NCBI RefSeq assembly: GCF_901709675.1
Contig: NC_051100.1
Span: forward strand, 2,912,001-2,976,000
Direction of reading: 5' to 3'
Source of the DNA: Syngnathus acus
Lineage: Eukaryota; Chordata; Actinopteri; Syngnathiformes; Syngnathidae
DNA length: 64,000 bases
In this document: one piece after another, positions 1-14,569 of the stretch
Layout: each line of letters starts with the position of its first letter
How positions within the stretch are numbered: position 1 is the first letter of the stretch
Notes under the pieces: model-generated
The model's input: only the letters and a program-made list of their open reading frames with translations
The model's database searches: none
Told to the model about the DNA's origin: nothing
Made by a program: the position numbers and the translations under genes

Positions 1-1562
1 TGATCCATGAGAGGCTCAATTGCCATACTTTGTGTTCTACACCAAGAGCAGCAAAAATGTATCTTTATGGTGGCTGTGAACTCAAATTAACAATAAGCAG
101 CACTTTTGAAAATAGTGATTTTTTCTTTTTAAAAGTCTTAAAGCACAAAGTACTGCAATCCAACAAACGATGCAGCAACATATGATGAAGAACATTGTAA
201 TAGTACTCAGTCATATATTCTTTATTCTCTGCAAAGAACAACTAATATTAGTGCCATACTGATGAGCTGAGAAGAGCTGAGTCTGAATGAAAAGTCTCTC
301 CTTTTATCTGTTCTATACTACCCCCAGGTGGCCATAAACACCAGCAAAATGGCTGTTCAATTATAGTAAAGGCAAAAATGGTTTTAATTATTTGTAATTA
401 AAGTTCATGACATCATCACTGTATCTTTTGAAGTACATTAGGGAGTGTTATTTATCTTTATTAAAATACACCAAAAAAATATTTTGTTGATTTTGCAGAA
501 GGTTGAAATGGTTTACGAGCATTTCTATTCATTTCAATCTCAAGGCACCCCTGTAGATCTTATATCAAGATTAATTTACAAAACATCTTGCCTCCTAAGA
601 AATTAGCCTACATTTCTGACTTCCTTGTATGAATTTATATCCATACCATCGACTACCCCCCTTTCCATCTTTACTTCCACAACACCCGCCTTCACTTCAC
701 CCTTTCAAGGTCTTGGCTCCATCTTTTCACCGCAACTCGGGCTGCGCATTAGTGTTTCGAAGCAAAGGGGGACGGGGTGGGGGGCCCGAATGAGTGAAGG
801 GGGTCCGCCGCATGGAGGAGCATTTCAGCGTGGAGTGGAAGAAAGAGGGCGAGCCCGGGGCCGCTGAAAAGGCGTCCGTCACACCTGCTCCCCCGACACT
901 TGAATGGGTTACAAGTCAAATGCAAATGGCGAGTAACGAGGCCGCGAGCTTGAATAGAGCGGCGAAAGAAAGCGAGGTCGCACAATGCCAACGGAGCCTC
1001 TTGAACTCCATGTGAAACTCAGGTGGCGGCGCACCTTTATTGTAGGCCATTTTGTGTTTGCCGCTTCACGAGTGAGAAGACGAGCGAGCGGGCGGCAGAA
1101 CGAGAGGGAACGCGTCCGAAAGGCTTCATTAACTCTCGTTATTGTGTCACCGATCTGGATTGGATCACTTTATGCTGGCAGCTGCTGCCATTCACAAGCT
1201 TTTTGGCTCTCCAGAAATAGTCGTTACTCAAGGGGAGAGGCCTTTTTTAAATGACAATTTCTCAAGTGCAAACCTTAGTCTTACCTGTTATTATTTTTTA
1301 TTCACTTTCATTTCAGTGTAATTTTATTTATTTATTTTTTGGGGTGGTGAATGAAACGTCCGATTCGCTATTGTTAATTGTCATTGCTAACGGCTAGCTG
1401 CTCAATGTGAGGTATGTTAAGTGATCAAATAAAGGTATATAGTAATTTGCCAAATATTGTATGTATTTTAAAAAAAATGTGAGTTTGTGTGTATCACTGA
1501 GAAAAATCAAAAGTGTTGGTTATGGCCCTGTAATAATGTAAACAAAAATGACTGTGGCTCAC
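1..1562. other. wdpcp intron, left edge
   Basis: I looked on the minus strand for the next wdpcp segment (the residues after DLFM, expected to begin like DIHYLALDKGELALAEVA) and did not find it. The stretch is AT-rich at 1-600 and 1250-1560, with a GC-richer block at 740-1200 that has no recognisable coding match. I take it as the proximal part of a long intron. Confidence 0.6.
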
Positions 1563-4500
1563 CATGAAAAGATCTTTGGCTTGCAAATCGACGGCAAGCA
1601 GGAAGGCCTTTTCAAAGCGTTCATATCTGAAAAAGAATAGAAAAAAGACAAATGTAAAAATCTCAAATGTATCAATCAAAAAACGACGTATAAGTACATT
1701 GAAGGAGCTTTTGAAACATATAGAAAGCAGGCTAGCCAACAGCTAAACTTGCTTCCTGTAGTCAAGCGCCAACTATGAAACAAACCAAACAAGGGAAAAG
1801 ATGCTTGGTGGGTGTGTGTGTGTCCTCTTTCATTTGATGTCGACGGAGAGAGAAAGAATGTAGGTGGGCGATAAGCGAGGAGAAGGGAGCGATGCCAAAT
1901 AGCAAGGGGGGGGGGAGAGATGCTAGCAGCGGGCGTGAACAACGGCGTCCGTTTCAGTCAAACGCACGCCGACAGATGCTGGCATGAAAGGACGGCGCAA
2001 ACAGGTGCGCTGTGTTTGAAATGCGCATCGGCAGGAGGACGAGACGACTTGAAACGTGTCTGAAACGGGAGTCATTTTCTGACGGACCATTTTTTGGAAC
2101 GTACTTCTGGCGGGACTTTACAATCGCGCAGCCCCTACGAGTCATGTTGTTACTTGAAAGATGACTTACAATGTTCTTTTATGTCATAACTGCACAAAAC
2201 AAAGATTTAATGACAAACATTTTTAAATTGTTAGTTCTTAAATATTAATTGTATAACCATCGTTTTTTGTCAGTGAACCAACCCACAAAAATGTTTTTCT
2301 AAAAAATTAAAAGTCTCAAAATATTTCGAAATTATAAAAGAATCATTTTAAGAAATAAAACAGAAAAAAATATCGGTTAAAATTTTACAGTTTTATCACA
2401 CAAACGAATTGAAATAAATATATTTAAAATTCCATTCCAATTCTCTTCACTGTATATCCCAAACTATGGACAAGTTTTACCTGAGAAGGTGATGGAAGAA
2501 GCGTCTGGCGTATTTGTGGACTGACTCCTTGTAGTCTGCCGTGATGTCTTCGGGAAGAGGCGTGGGCGGGGCATAAAACGTCGCCAACGCGGCTTCTAGT
2601 TGCTCTGCAGAAAGACATCGCTGCACCATAAAGTACACCACAGTCCGATCCAGTCCATCAGATCTGTGAACGTCAATGTCTAAAATACACAAAAGCCAGC
2701 GTTGGGGCTCACCCTCAGTGCGAGCGTCCAGAGGCAGCCTCAGCAGGTGGTTGGCGATGGCGCTCAGGCCTCGCCAGCAATGGTGGGCCGCGCTGCTCCA
2801 GTCCATGGCCTCCAGGACGCCCACGGCCTCCTGCACCTGACCGGCGCGCAGACGCTGCTGCAGGACCTGCACTGGGCCCAGCCGGACCCCTGGCACACAG
2901 TTACATTAGCATTCATGTTATGCGAGTTGGATTTGACGAGTTGAACTACAGTCAAATATGTGAATTAAATATTTACAATAAAATGAACCTTAAGGAAAGT
3001 TAAAAAGGTGAACTTGACCTGCCTTATGCATTTACTATTTTTGAATAACTTTTGGCCAGAGGTGCTTGATTGTGCTTTTCTTTTTGTTGTGTGTGTGTGT
3101 GAGCAGATTAGAAGTCTATTGAATAATGAAACAATTAGCTCTGGTAACCTAGCCGCTAGCGCCAGCATGTGTGTGCGCGTGCATGTGTATGTATGAATAG
3201 CTTTGGCTGATGATGATCTATTTTGTCCTGATTAGATGTTTTTTAGGGGGTGCCCACATTCAAACTCATGCTGGAGCTAAAATGAAAGCAGGTTGGATGA
3301 GCCTTCCAATGTTCCTCTGCATTCGTTTGAGTGTCAAATTAATAGAGGAAAGCGTCTGTGCGATTATTTGTATGTGTGCGTGCGCGTGTGAGGCGGAGAC
3401 GAGGCAATTAAAATGACAAGCTAGCAATTAGCAAGCCTCAAATCCCCTACAGAGTGTGCTAATGTGTGTAAATACATCTGCTGTAGTGTAAATGTGTGTG
3501 TGTGTGTGTGTGTGTGTGTGTCTGTCTTAGGCAAGAAAACCAAGACAACACTAACTTGACGCCTAGCCTGGGTTGGGAAACTTGGAAAATCCACTTGGCT
3601 TGAAGCCTTAACACTAGCTTGAGCCCAAAATTGACATCCTAATATGGGCTTCAAACCCAGTTTGAAACCCTAATTCATATCTATAACCCAAATCTGAATT
3701 TGAAGCCTGAAGGGGCAGTTTAGAAGCATCTTAAAGATTTCTTCACCCTCGTTTGCGGATGGTGCTGACATCTCCACTGCCTTCTCCAGTTGTGGACAGA
3801 CGCCAAGGTGAGTGGGGGTCATTCAATAATGGCCCCGGGTGGGCATTGGAGGGAGACGAGGGCGCAATTTGATAAAGCAGTTTTCGGATCAATCGTTGGC
3901 GGTGGCTTTGTGCTCCCTCTGGGTTGTTGATAAAGTTTGCCAATCAAAAGGCGGTCACGACACACACGCGCAAAAGGTGTCACGCACGCTTTTTGATTCT
4001 TTAATTATGAATTGGTGAGGACCGTGTGGCTTTAGCGTGAGAGTAATTGTGCATGTAGGAGAGCGTGTGTTTGTGAGTGTGAGAGAGAATACAAAAGTGT
4101 GTGAGAGGGAGAGAGGAGGAAAGATGTATGTACGTTTGCATGCATGGAAAGGGGAGGGTGTCCTCTAACAATGGCGTCGCCTCCTCTGATCGCGTGCCAA
4201 CGTTTTGATGAAGGAAGCTAGCGCATGTCTTTTTCTCCATGATAATCCCCCCTACTGCCACCAAACACACACACGTACGTGCATGCGCACACTCTCACAG
4301 GCACACAAAGTCATTGATTTGTTTGTGCGCACTTCTCTGTGTCAACTCCTTTGACAAGGCTCCGCTACATGACGGAGTGAAGAAAGACTTGGCCCAGCTC
4401 CAAGTTGTGTGTGTGTGTGTGTGTTTTATACCATAAGAGGAAAGAAGCTCACTGGTGCAAACCCCCACAAACACATCAGCAAACGCCCACCCGCCCACCT

Positions 4501-7500
4501 AGCCAGCCGCCCTCTGCTTGCACAGAGATATCTCATCTGGGCGCACACGCGGGCCAAAAGTGGGTCTGCACTAGAAGCAGTGATGGAAGAACAGCAAGGA
4601 AAATACTGGCAATGGGAATTAGGTGAGGCTGAAGCTATCAAACAAGCTATTGGGATATAATTGTCTTGAATATGTTAGTGACATACCCAGTTGTAATCTC
4701 AAAGCTGCTAGCGGTCCCCCGTGGAACACCAGCATCATGGTATTCGCCTCATCGGTGCCTCCTTCAGGACCGGCGGCCCACAGCAGTCCCCGCAGAGCTC
4801 CGGGACAGCGCAGGTGTCGGGCTAGGCTCAGCGTGGCGGCGGGCTTCACCTCCTCGGCCATCAAGGCCACCTTGACGGGCGCCAGGCCCAGGTCAAAGAA
4901 CATTAACTCGCCGTGTTCGGGTGCCGCCGCCACCGCCAGGGCTCCGGCCGGATGCCAGGCCAAGAGGGTCGGCGGCGCGGGGCTGGAGGCCCGCAGGAAA
5001 GCCCCCCGACGCTGGTCGTACAGCACCAGAGAAGAGTCGCTGAGGCCGAGGAGGAGCGCGTTTTCGCTGGGGTGGTGGGAACAGGAGACGGCGGGGGAGG
5101 GCAACGGGATGCGGGCGGCGGACAGGCGGTGCAAGCGTCCTTTTGCGTAGTCGTACACGCAGGCTTTAGCCCACGACGACTCCCGAGACGCTTGGGGTCC
5201 TGCGGGCGCTTCCACGGTCAGCAGCTGGTACGGCTGAAGATGGCTGAAGGTGCAAAGCAGAAGGTCACCTTCTGTCTGCATTGAGCTCAGGAGCTGAGGG
5301 GGGAGAGGAGACAATGTTGGAGATTCGGATTTGGGGTTCTGACCAAAGTTAGCGTTTCACGTTAGGATTTCCACTAAAGGCAAATTCAATTTGGTTTCAT
5401 GTTGAGTCTTTGAAGCCAATGTTAGATTTTGGATTTGGGCGCCATCCACTCAGCAAAAACAGAACCCCGAAGCCTGGTTGGGCCAGAGCCAAGCGTCACA
5501 CTGGTAAACAGCAAACTGTCAATCAAGGACGCCAATGATAAGCTTTTCATTTTCAACTCAAGGTTAAACAAGCGCAGCTTCTCCCCGAGCGCCAGCGATA
5601 AACAAACATCTTCTTCAAACATCCTCGGCGGGGCGACCAACGACCACAAACAACGCGTCTCGCTCAATGCGATCCAATTGGAAAGGCTCGACGATTGAAA
5701 ACGAGGCATTTGGATCACAACCAACTGCCGGGTGAGCGGCTCAACAGTTGCGCAGTCACACGGCGGAGCTTCGCGGGGCGCATCTTGGTCTTTTCAGGGG
5801 CGGGGATTTAAGAATGAGGCCCGCGCTGAGCGTGGCGGCTTTGGCTAAAGCACCCCGTTTCATTTTGCCGTGTGGACAGAAAGACGGATCGCTTGGGTGC
5901 TAAAGCCGCCTGCCTGCATGGCGCCACAGTTTGTTTTCTTATGGCACCCATCGCCAAAAAGATACTTAGAGGGCTTGATTTTGACTGGTCTATGATATGA
6001 AGAGGCTCCTGAAAGTTTTTTTTTCTGCTTGAATCCAATGCTAGGGTTTCAAAAACCGCCCCCAAGAGCTTCAGAGAGCCCCGGTGAGCACCTGAGTGCG
6101 ATGACAAAGTGTCGACGAAGGCGTAGAGGACAGAGATGCAAAATGGACGAGGAAAAACAGAAGCAGACAGGACAGCCAGGCCCCCGCTAAGTAGCTTTTC
6201 TCCTGCTTATTGGTTTCAGTGACTGCTCAAAACTATTCTTCCCTATTCTCCCTCGCTCTTCCTCTCTCGCTGGCTGGCACAATTCAACCCCCCCCCCCGT
6301 TCCGCACACCCCACCTCGGACCCCCTCCGCAGCGTGAAAGATAAAGCGGACGGGCCCAAACTGTGTGGCTGGCCCTTGTTCACAGCAGTGGCCTTTTGAA
6401 GCCAATTTTCCAGCTCACGGAGCAGAGAAAGACGAAGAGAGACGGACGGGGCTGCGGCGATGGAGGCACTCGGAGGAGAGTTGAGGGATGATGGGATGGG
6501 CGGGGAAGAGAAAGGGGGGGCGGGGTGATTCTGGAGGGTGGGAATGGGAAGTTTTACAAAGGGACACTCGGGTTAGAGACTACGTCGATGTTATCTTCAA
6601 ATATGTAGAATACGTTTCAAAAGACAACTCTTAATATTTTGGAAAAACAATAAATGTGACGTGCTGGAGGAATGGAAAAAAACTTGCCCCCTTCTGCCCC
6701 CTTAGTCTGAACTAATTGTTTTCATTTAAGGTGGGTCGTCTTTTTAAGGGTGTTTCATGTTGCACCACCACGCAGTGCAGCACCAAAGTAAATAGTAATT
6801 AAAAACGGCAAATAGAGATCAAGCAAGTGCAGGGAAAGTGTTTGGCGACAGATAACTGGAGGGGGGTGGGGGGGGATAAAAGTACAAACATGCGCGTGTG
6901 TCGGGAAGAAAACATTCATCTGCTGTTTACATTTCATTAGGAATAATACAGCGTGTGTGTGTGTGTCTTGGTAGGATTGCTGATGAGAGGCGTGAAGGAC
7001 CATTAAAAATATTTGCAGCTGCTTAAGGGAAATCATTTGAGCATTTGGACAATTTAGGCTGATTAATCCAGTGAATCAGATGATATTAACTATTTTAAAA
7101 TGGTTAATTATTGCCATTTTTCTACAATAAAACATAACCATTAGACAACACTAATGTCATTCAAACACCCTCCCACAAAAAATCCACCAAAAAATTGGCC
7201 GTTTTTTTGCAATTTTGTTTTGCTCTTGTAATGTTAAACAAATACTAAAGGACAAAGTATTATAAAAAAAAAAAAGTTAAATATCCTGCATGTAATTTAA
7301 ATCTTTAGAGGTGTAATTGTTGAGACCAAAATTTGTTTTTTTTTTAAATATATCTCCTTTAATTATTAAGCCAATTAATCGCTTCGCGGAATTTTATCCC
7401 GCCAAATATTGGTGCGGCGCAAATAAAAATTGTTGCTAACTTAGCATGGTACTGCGATCACTGTGCCCGTCTGTTTAGCGGAGCAGGGAGAAGGACTATG

Positions 7501-10500
7501 AATAAAGACCACATAGGGGATGAAATCAGACTTTTACAAATGCTGAGAGACTGGCTAGAAAATGGGTTTAGCGCAGCAGATAGCGTGGCGGACAAAAGGG
7601 AAACATATTCGCGAGCTGGGAGCGATTCAAGTTGCTGGCGTAAACTGCTCGCTTCATTTCACGCTGCGCATCTGAGAAAAACTGACAACAAATGCTTTCA
7701 TTAGATGCAGAAGAGGGGTCGCTGTGTTCTTGAAGGAGGGGAGGGGTGGGGGATACACCGCAAAGAGGTGAAGGAGTGTGATAAAAAAATAAAATAGATA
7801 AAGAGGCGACTCGCAGCATCTGCTTTTGATGATTTCAATATTCATGTGTTGATTGGTAACGCTCGTCCTCGCTCTCGCCTCCATGAAGTGAATATTTAAG
7901 AGCGAGCGGCGCCGAGTTAAGCCCCTCGTCGGTAATTTAAGATCTTTCATGGGGGGTTTTTTTTTTTTTTGCTTTTTTTTTGTGGGCACGGGGCCAACTG
8001 GCTGATGGGGAGGGGTCTTGCCAGAGGCCGGGAGCATGCGGGGAGGATGCTGCGTGTGGGCGTCGCGCTTCACGCCGCAGCGCCGGCTTAGCCGCTGCTC
8101 CTGCATATTCAAGGCGCGGAGGTGCGACGAGCGAGGTGCCACCCTATAGGTGATGAACATGCCGACACCCACGCGACACACGATTGCGCGCCAAAACAGC
8201 GCGTTGTGTTTGTGTGCTCTTACAGTGTACCCACAAAAAAAAATACAACACCAACGGCACTGAAGGGAAACAACATGTTCATTTTTTGGGGGATATGTCT
8301 GTTATCCAGACAGCATTTACTCTCGTCTGCAAATTTGAATACCTATTTTGATGCAGTGCCTATATTTGGATATAAAAAGTCTACACACCCCTGCTCAAAT
8401 GCCAAGCTTAAAAAAAGAGACTATTTCCACCACTTTTAATCTGTACAACTCAATCATTTTTGTTTTACTGTTCCCTTAAGGGGAAGTAAAAACAAATAAC
8501 CGAGACAATGCGTTTGCACAAGTGTGCACACCCTGGGAATATGGCTGTGTTTACAATAAGCCAATAACATTTAATCTCATGTGAAATGGGAGTCGGTAGG
8601 CACCTGTCACCATTTAAATAAAGTTCAGCTGTTCTAAGAGACTGTTCCGTGCATAATTTGCTTTCTGATTGGTTAAAGAAACTTCTCCCGAATAGCTTCA
8701 TCAGCCAGCACTATTGATTCTGAAGACCCTGGGTAGATAATAGTGACGTGGCAACGCATCCATCTATTCGCTACACGGCTAATCCTGTTTAGGGTCACAT
8801 GGTACTGGAACCCATCCCAGTTGGGCAAAAGGCGGACGACACCCTGAACTGGTAAGTCAATTGCAGGACGGCTTATATATTATTCCATATTATTTTTAAA
8901 AAGTGGTTATTGTTGTCACCTTCAGACCTTCAGAGGGCAAGCAGCTGAGCAGCACCAGGTCGTTCCCGTGCATATTTTTGGAGGACCAGGACCACAGCTC
9001 ACGGTCGGGACTCGTGGACCTCCACCACAACAGTGCCGTGTCCTCCGTACAATTAAGAGCCACGCCTTGGCGGAGGCGACACGCCCACCCTGCCACCTCC
9101 ACGCTCATCACCTGGGCCAAGACACAAATGAAAATATTACATCAATTGCTCCTGGTATGCGTGTTACGCATTGCTTGCAACATACGCAAAAAGCCCACCT
9201 CCCCCCCACCCTCTCCACACTAGATGCGCACGTTGCCCTGGTTCAGTGGGCTAAGCTGGAGGGGAGTCGAGGGAGGGCGGGAGGGCTAAACTAATCCGGC
9301 CCGGCAGAAAAGTGCTTTCTGATTATTGCTGACCAGCAAACGCTAGAAAATATATAAAATACATATATATATCTAGCAAGAGATGAGAGGATGTGTGCGC
9401 AGGGTAGATATAGTGTGTTATTATTAACCCGATGATTCCCCCCCCCCCACACACACACACCATTTTCCCAATCTGTCAGTGATCTTCCATTCAGCGGTTT
9501 TGGGCAACACTTTGTTCCCTTTATCATCTGCTTGGCTGCCATCATTCTCATTCAGCCTCACACACATGGACCACTGAACCTCAGATCTTACTCTACTATA
9601 CTAAAACATTTTTTTTTCCTCATAAACAAATGTTGGTTTATGGAATGTTGTTTTTTTTTTTTTTTTAAACATCCTGCTTCTGATTTCACAAGTGACTGCT
9701 CTTCTCTTTGACCCGAAACCTCTCATTGATCTGAAAAATTCAATTTATTCTACCTTTCTTTCCCCCGCTCTCTCGCTCCACTGTGTGTGCTTATCTTTTT
9801 GATGTGTCCTTCGTTCATTCACTCAAACAAGCTTTAGTTCACTTCCTTTAAGCTAATTGTCTCCCACAGCCCTTTTCTTCATTGCTGGCTACGTGTGTCC
9901 TGGCTCGCGGATACAAACAAAGGTTATATGGAGGAGTGTGTTTATGAACGAGCATTAGCACCTAAACTATGCCAGTAAAACGTGTGTGACATTTTGAGAT
10001 GATTTACCAAGTTAGGTGAGGCTTTGTTCCCCTATAACCAAAAGTGCCAGGAGAGCTAATTATCATCCGGAGCGTGGCGGACCTTCCTCAAAAATATGCA
10101 CTTCACTATAAATGAGCTTGACAGAACAAAAGCCGACATTAATAATGGAAGATGAAAAATAACCTGAGAAAATGCAAGTAAAGAGGATGAGCGAATGACA
10201 GCCAAGTGATTTTTGGAGGGTCCTCAGGCGTGAAAATCCAAAAAGCATTTATAGGAAAAATATTGTGGCTCTTTCTCGGCGCTGGGGGCTTTCGTCAAAT
10301 TTTAATTAAAAATGATAAATAAGCTACATTTAAATACTCAATTTGAAATCATAAACTGAAATTCACATTGAAAAAAATGTAATTAAAAAATTCAGATTCA
10401 AATTAAAGATCAACATTGTAATCACGATTAAAAAATAAAATTCAAAATCAAAATCGGAAGTATCGTTTTCGTTACCACGGTGATCGGGGACATAGCTAGG

Positions 10501-12526
10501 AGGTTCCAACGAGGCAAGCATGATTTACTGGCGGCCCAGTGTGCAATGGCAAAAGTGAGTCTATCAAAAATGCATGTTCACTGGTTGAGGCAGCATTTCA
10601 TCACCAAACTGCCAAATGTGTCAATTTGAGGACCCGCAAATGTAGAAGTGCATGCAGCGGACACAGCTCCATTGCCGTACCTTGATTGTGGCGGGCGAGA
10701 GCTTGCCCGCATCCCTGCCAGCCTTGGGGGAGGAGTCCTGGATTTTCTTGTCGAGGAAGATGGCGGTTACTTGGCTCTGCTTCGGGAAGGACAGCACAAA
10801 CACCCTGTCGCCCAACACCGCTGTCAAAAGAAAACAAAAAGAGTGTTTGCATAATGTGTCAGTGTTCCGATACTTTTGTCCATTTATGCAGTACCACCTT
10901 TGGCCACTCAATCTTCAGCCCATTCATATTCCTGGCTTTCCTCCGTTTTTCCCCCACTTCTCTGCTTCTTGCATTCTACTTTTCCGTTCCGCAAGCTCCA
11001 AGGCTTTTTTATGTTTTTTGTTACTTTGCGTGGAAAACGCACTGAATCCTGTTCAACTCTTCAGGAGCTGCATGGAAACGCTGATTAGCAATTAAGACCC
11101 CCCCCCCACACACACACACACCTCCACCACCCCACCTAAACACCCCCACTCTCCTTCAAATTAATCTGTTTATGAAAGCAATTAAACGGTAAAGGAGGGG
11201 AGTTTTGGAGGGAGGGGGGGGCTGTAACACATGTCTCTCAGATATGCTGCTTTGAGTTGAATGAGTAAGGCTGCACCCCGAGATTTGGAAATCTAACCCA
11301 CAATTAACCACGCTGCGTATGTGTGTGTGTGTGTGTGTATTTATACACACAAGGGGCGCTGCTATGATTACACTTCAAATGAATTTCAAATTAATATGCA
11401 AATATTCCAAAAGGATATGGTGGAGGGGGGCGGGGGGGCTTGAAGAAGCGAGCGACGTAAACCAGGTCAACCACCACCCGACTGTCCCTGTATGCCCAAA
11501 TTTAGGATTATGGAGCATTTGTACACTCAAAATGGCCTCCGGGTTTAAACGCCATCAGAGCACAGACAGTTACAAGTCGAGCGATGGCTTTTGGACATAA
11601 CGGTTAATGCAGTATACTAAGCATCTTTGTGATAGATTAAAGGCAAATCAAGTTAAATGCAGTTTAGTATTGATCTCGACGGGTGTCTATAAACGGGATT
11701 AGGATTAATCCCATTGGTTCCCAAATGAAAGAGAGGATATGAGAGCAGACCGCGCATCCAATGTGAGACCAGGTGGCTGTTGTGGATTTAAGAGTCCAGA
11801 CGGGCGTGATTAAATGCACACGCTTAAAGCCTACATGCACATACGTAAGGCAGCCATGTTTGCAAAAATCCACATATGCTGACACACTCACGTATGCAAA
11901 CATGCAGATTTTCCTCGGAATATTACAGCTTTATTTACATAGTGCATCTTTCTGCTAAAAAGGAAAACTTTATTCTAATATTAAAATATTATTCCTAAAA
12001 AAGACCACAAAATTACTTAATATTGAGTCTTTTTTAAAATAATTGATTCCAATAATAGTTTTTTTTCTTGAAATTTTTGGTTGAATTATACTTTCTCTTA
12101 AAAAATATGACTTCATTCTTATAATTTTGTAATTCCTGATATAAACAAAATTTTATTCACAGAATATTACATGTTTTCTTCTTAGAAAAATACAACCTTA
12201 TTCCAATAATAGTGTGTCTTTCATTACAAAATGAGACATTATCGTACTATAAGGTTTGTGGTCAAATACAACTTTATTCTGAGAAATGAGGTCTTTTTTA
12301 GGAATAATAAATTTACCCTATTATAATATGACTGTATTCTTGCAAATGTATGCGCCCCTCAAAAAAAATTCCATATATAATATATAAAAATAAAACACAA
12401 AATTCCACAAGGCAGATTCATTCCCAAATGAAGACGAGGATATAAGAGTAGACTGAGCACCCAAAACGGGACCAGGTGGCTGATTTGGTATTAAGCGTCC
12501 AGACTGATATGATCCTCCACCTACTT

Positions 12527-12561
<35 letters not shown>

Positions 12562-14500
12562 CATGTACAAAAAACAGCCATGTTTGCAAAAAAAACTCAA
12601 CAAATGCAAACAGACTCGCATATGTCATAAATGCACGCACTCACACTCTGCGAGCATAAACAAACTTTATACAAGTTCACACACAGGCATACACACGAAT
12701 GCACAACAGACACACACGCACGCACACACTGGAAGGCACATCCCCCCGTAAATCCATTTAATTCCATCTCTTGAGCAGCGTGTTGACATAAGAGGCCAAT
12801 GGGCTTAGCCAAAGCACATTTAAAACACCAGTAAATGAAACCGACTATGAAAAATCACTTAAGGACGCTTAATCGCGGCACACACGGGCGGCTCGTCAGC
12901 CAAAAAGGACGGCGCTAATGCTTTGATGGCGCAAACATATGTAATCTAGCCCTCGGTGTGATGCAACGGAAATACGGCCGCAGAGAACGCGGACAAAGTT
13001 TAAGAAAGGAGAATAATCCGGCATTGTTACGCCACGGAGGCATAAAAGGGGACCTGGCTGGAACAGAGTGGCTCTTGCGAACAAGTCTGGTGTTTAGCTT
13101 AATCCGTCCGGTGCAGAAACGGGATTATCGTCCGCATTCACAACCTAAAAAGGTTCGTTTCTATTGCAGGTTGAAACAAAAAGGGCAGCTGGCAAATGGT
13201 GAACTGAATAAAGACACAAAGAAAGCGGGAACATTAAAACCTACAATTTGTTTCTTTTTTTTTTTAAACAATTTTTGTCATATGGTGTAAAAATAAAAAA
13301 CACAGCCATTCTCATATTGCACGTTTTTTTTTGTGCTATGCGTTTGTATGGCTCAAACAACACGCACACACACACAACTACAGTATAAATTGTGTGTCTT
13401 AATTTCGCATGGCACGTGTACTCCAGAGTGTTCCTGCTCTGATTACCTAAGCGGGCTCATTTAAGCGGTGACAGATGTGAGGAGAGCTTCTAACATGCTA
13501 CACACCCACACAATCCCCACCATCAAATCCCCCAATAGAACTCGCCCGCCCTCTCTGGTACAAGCATTACGCTAATAATTAGCGCCTCGGAGGCTTTGAA
13601 TGGAGCACGGCGGGAGGTCGCCGGCCGTCTGCGTACCTGTGGGCCCTGAGTGCGTGCGTGGAACTGTAAATGTGACGCGCGTTTCTTGAAAGTGAGCGAA
13701 CAAGCGACAAACAGTTGTTGCAAAAGAAAGCTTTCATTACATATGTGAGGTGTGTGCGCCTTTATCGAGCGTCTCGAGACCAAGCAGGGAGGCCATGTTA
13801 TGAGCAAATAATTGATACAGAAAGAAAGAAATAATTAGCAGATTGGGGCTGCCGCTTATTCTCTGCTGAGCGAGGGCGTGTGGTGAGGGAGGGGAGGCGA
13901 ATGGGTTGCTTAGGTAAAGATTGTGGGGGAGAGAGGTGGGACCCCCTGGAGGAAGACGCAATGGAGGAAAAACACTGATGGATGCTCTTAAGGGAAGGCC
14001 CCTGGACGCACAACACAAAAGGATTTGCCCGCAATTAGCTTGCAGAGTCGGCTTGCTCACCTGTGGCACCTGTAATGCGTGTGTGTGTGTTTGTGTGAGT
14101 GTGGTAATAAATGGACGTGTTTAAAATTGTACATCTGTGTCGGGAACAATTATTGCAATGCTTTTAAATCATAAAATGACATCATGGCACAAGTGAGTCG
14201 GAGCTCATTTGCTATTGTCGTACCATCACTCACGGTGTTGCCTGGCAGTCGTCCCACCAACGCTCGGTCGATGCACACTTGCTCGAGTTGGGGTCCGCTG
14301 AGGGTCAAGGTTACCAGTATGCCACTGCTAAGTAGAAGCTACACACAAGGAAAAAAAAAAAAAAACACAAAGTAGACACATTAGAGTGGGGAATGCACAC
14401 TGGGGAGAACAGCAAAGGAGCACATTGAGCAAACTGCAGTGAAGCTGCTAATTTGTGGCCTGCTCTGGGAGGACCGCGGGGCAGTACCATAAGGCTGAAA

Positions 14501-14569
<69 letters not shown>

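Larger units (their letters stand above)
5294..8919. other. wdpcp intron with interspersed repeats
   Basis: No coding exon found. It begins with degenerate GGTT/GGGTT-type repeat text (5320-5430), includes poly-pyrimidine/poly-purine tracts (6285-6300, 6865-6877, 7955-7981), and ends with two teleost-type interspersed repeats (8368-8620 and 8757-8872, listed separately). An AT-rich block at 7060-7420 is rich in TTAATT motifs. Confidence 0.55.
10821..14223. other. wdpcp intron with a local segmental duplication
   Basis: No exon found. Contains CA tracts (11101-11121, 12532-12564), an octamer motif ATGCAAAT (11396-11403), and two diverged copies of a roughly 200-bp sequence (11718-11900 and 12421-12630). 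The DNA between the copies is AT-rich and repeats words such as CTTTATTCT at 11960-12360. Confidence 0.55.

Noticed and set aside
2702-2944. Open frames opposite wdpcp exons (also 4623-5150, 4913-5284, 8903-9294, 10652-11095)
   Set aside because: These are antisense shadows of GC-rich wdpcp exons that match the family on the minus strand.
14224-14234. GTGAGT at 14233 as the donor of the wdpcp exon 14338
   Set aside because: Although a better consensus, it breaks the frame with the next exon; the donor GTACGA ending the exon at 14224 restores TVSDAVLGDRVFVLSF, matching the family.
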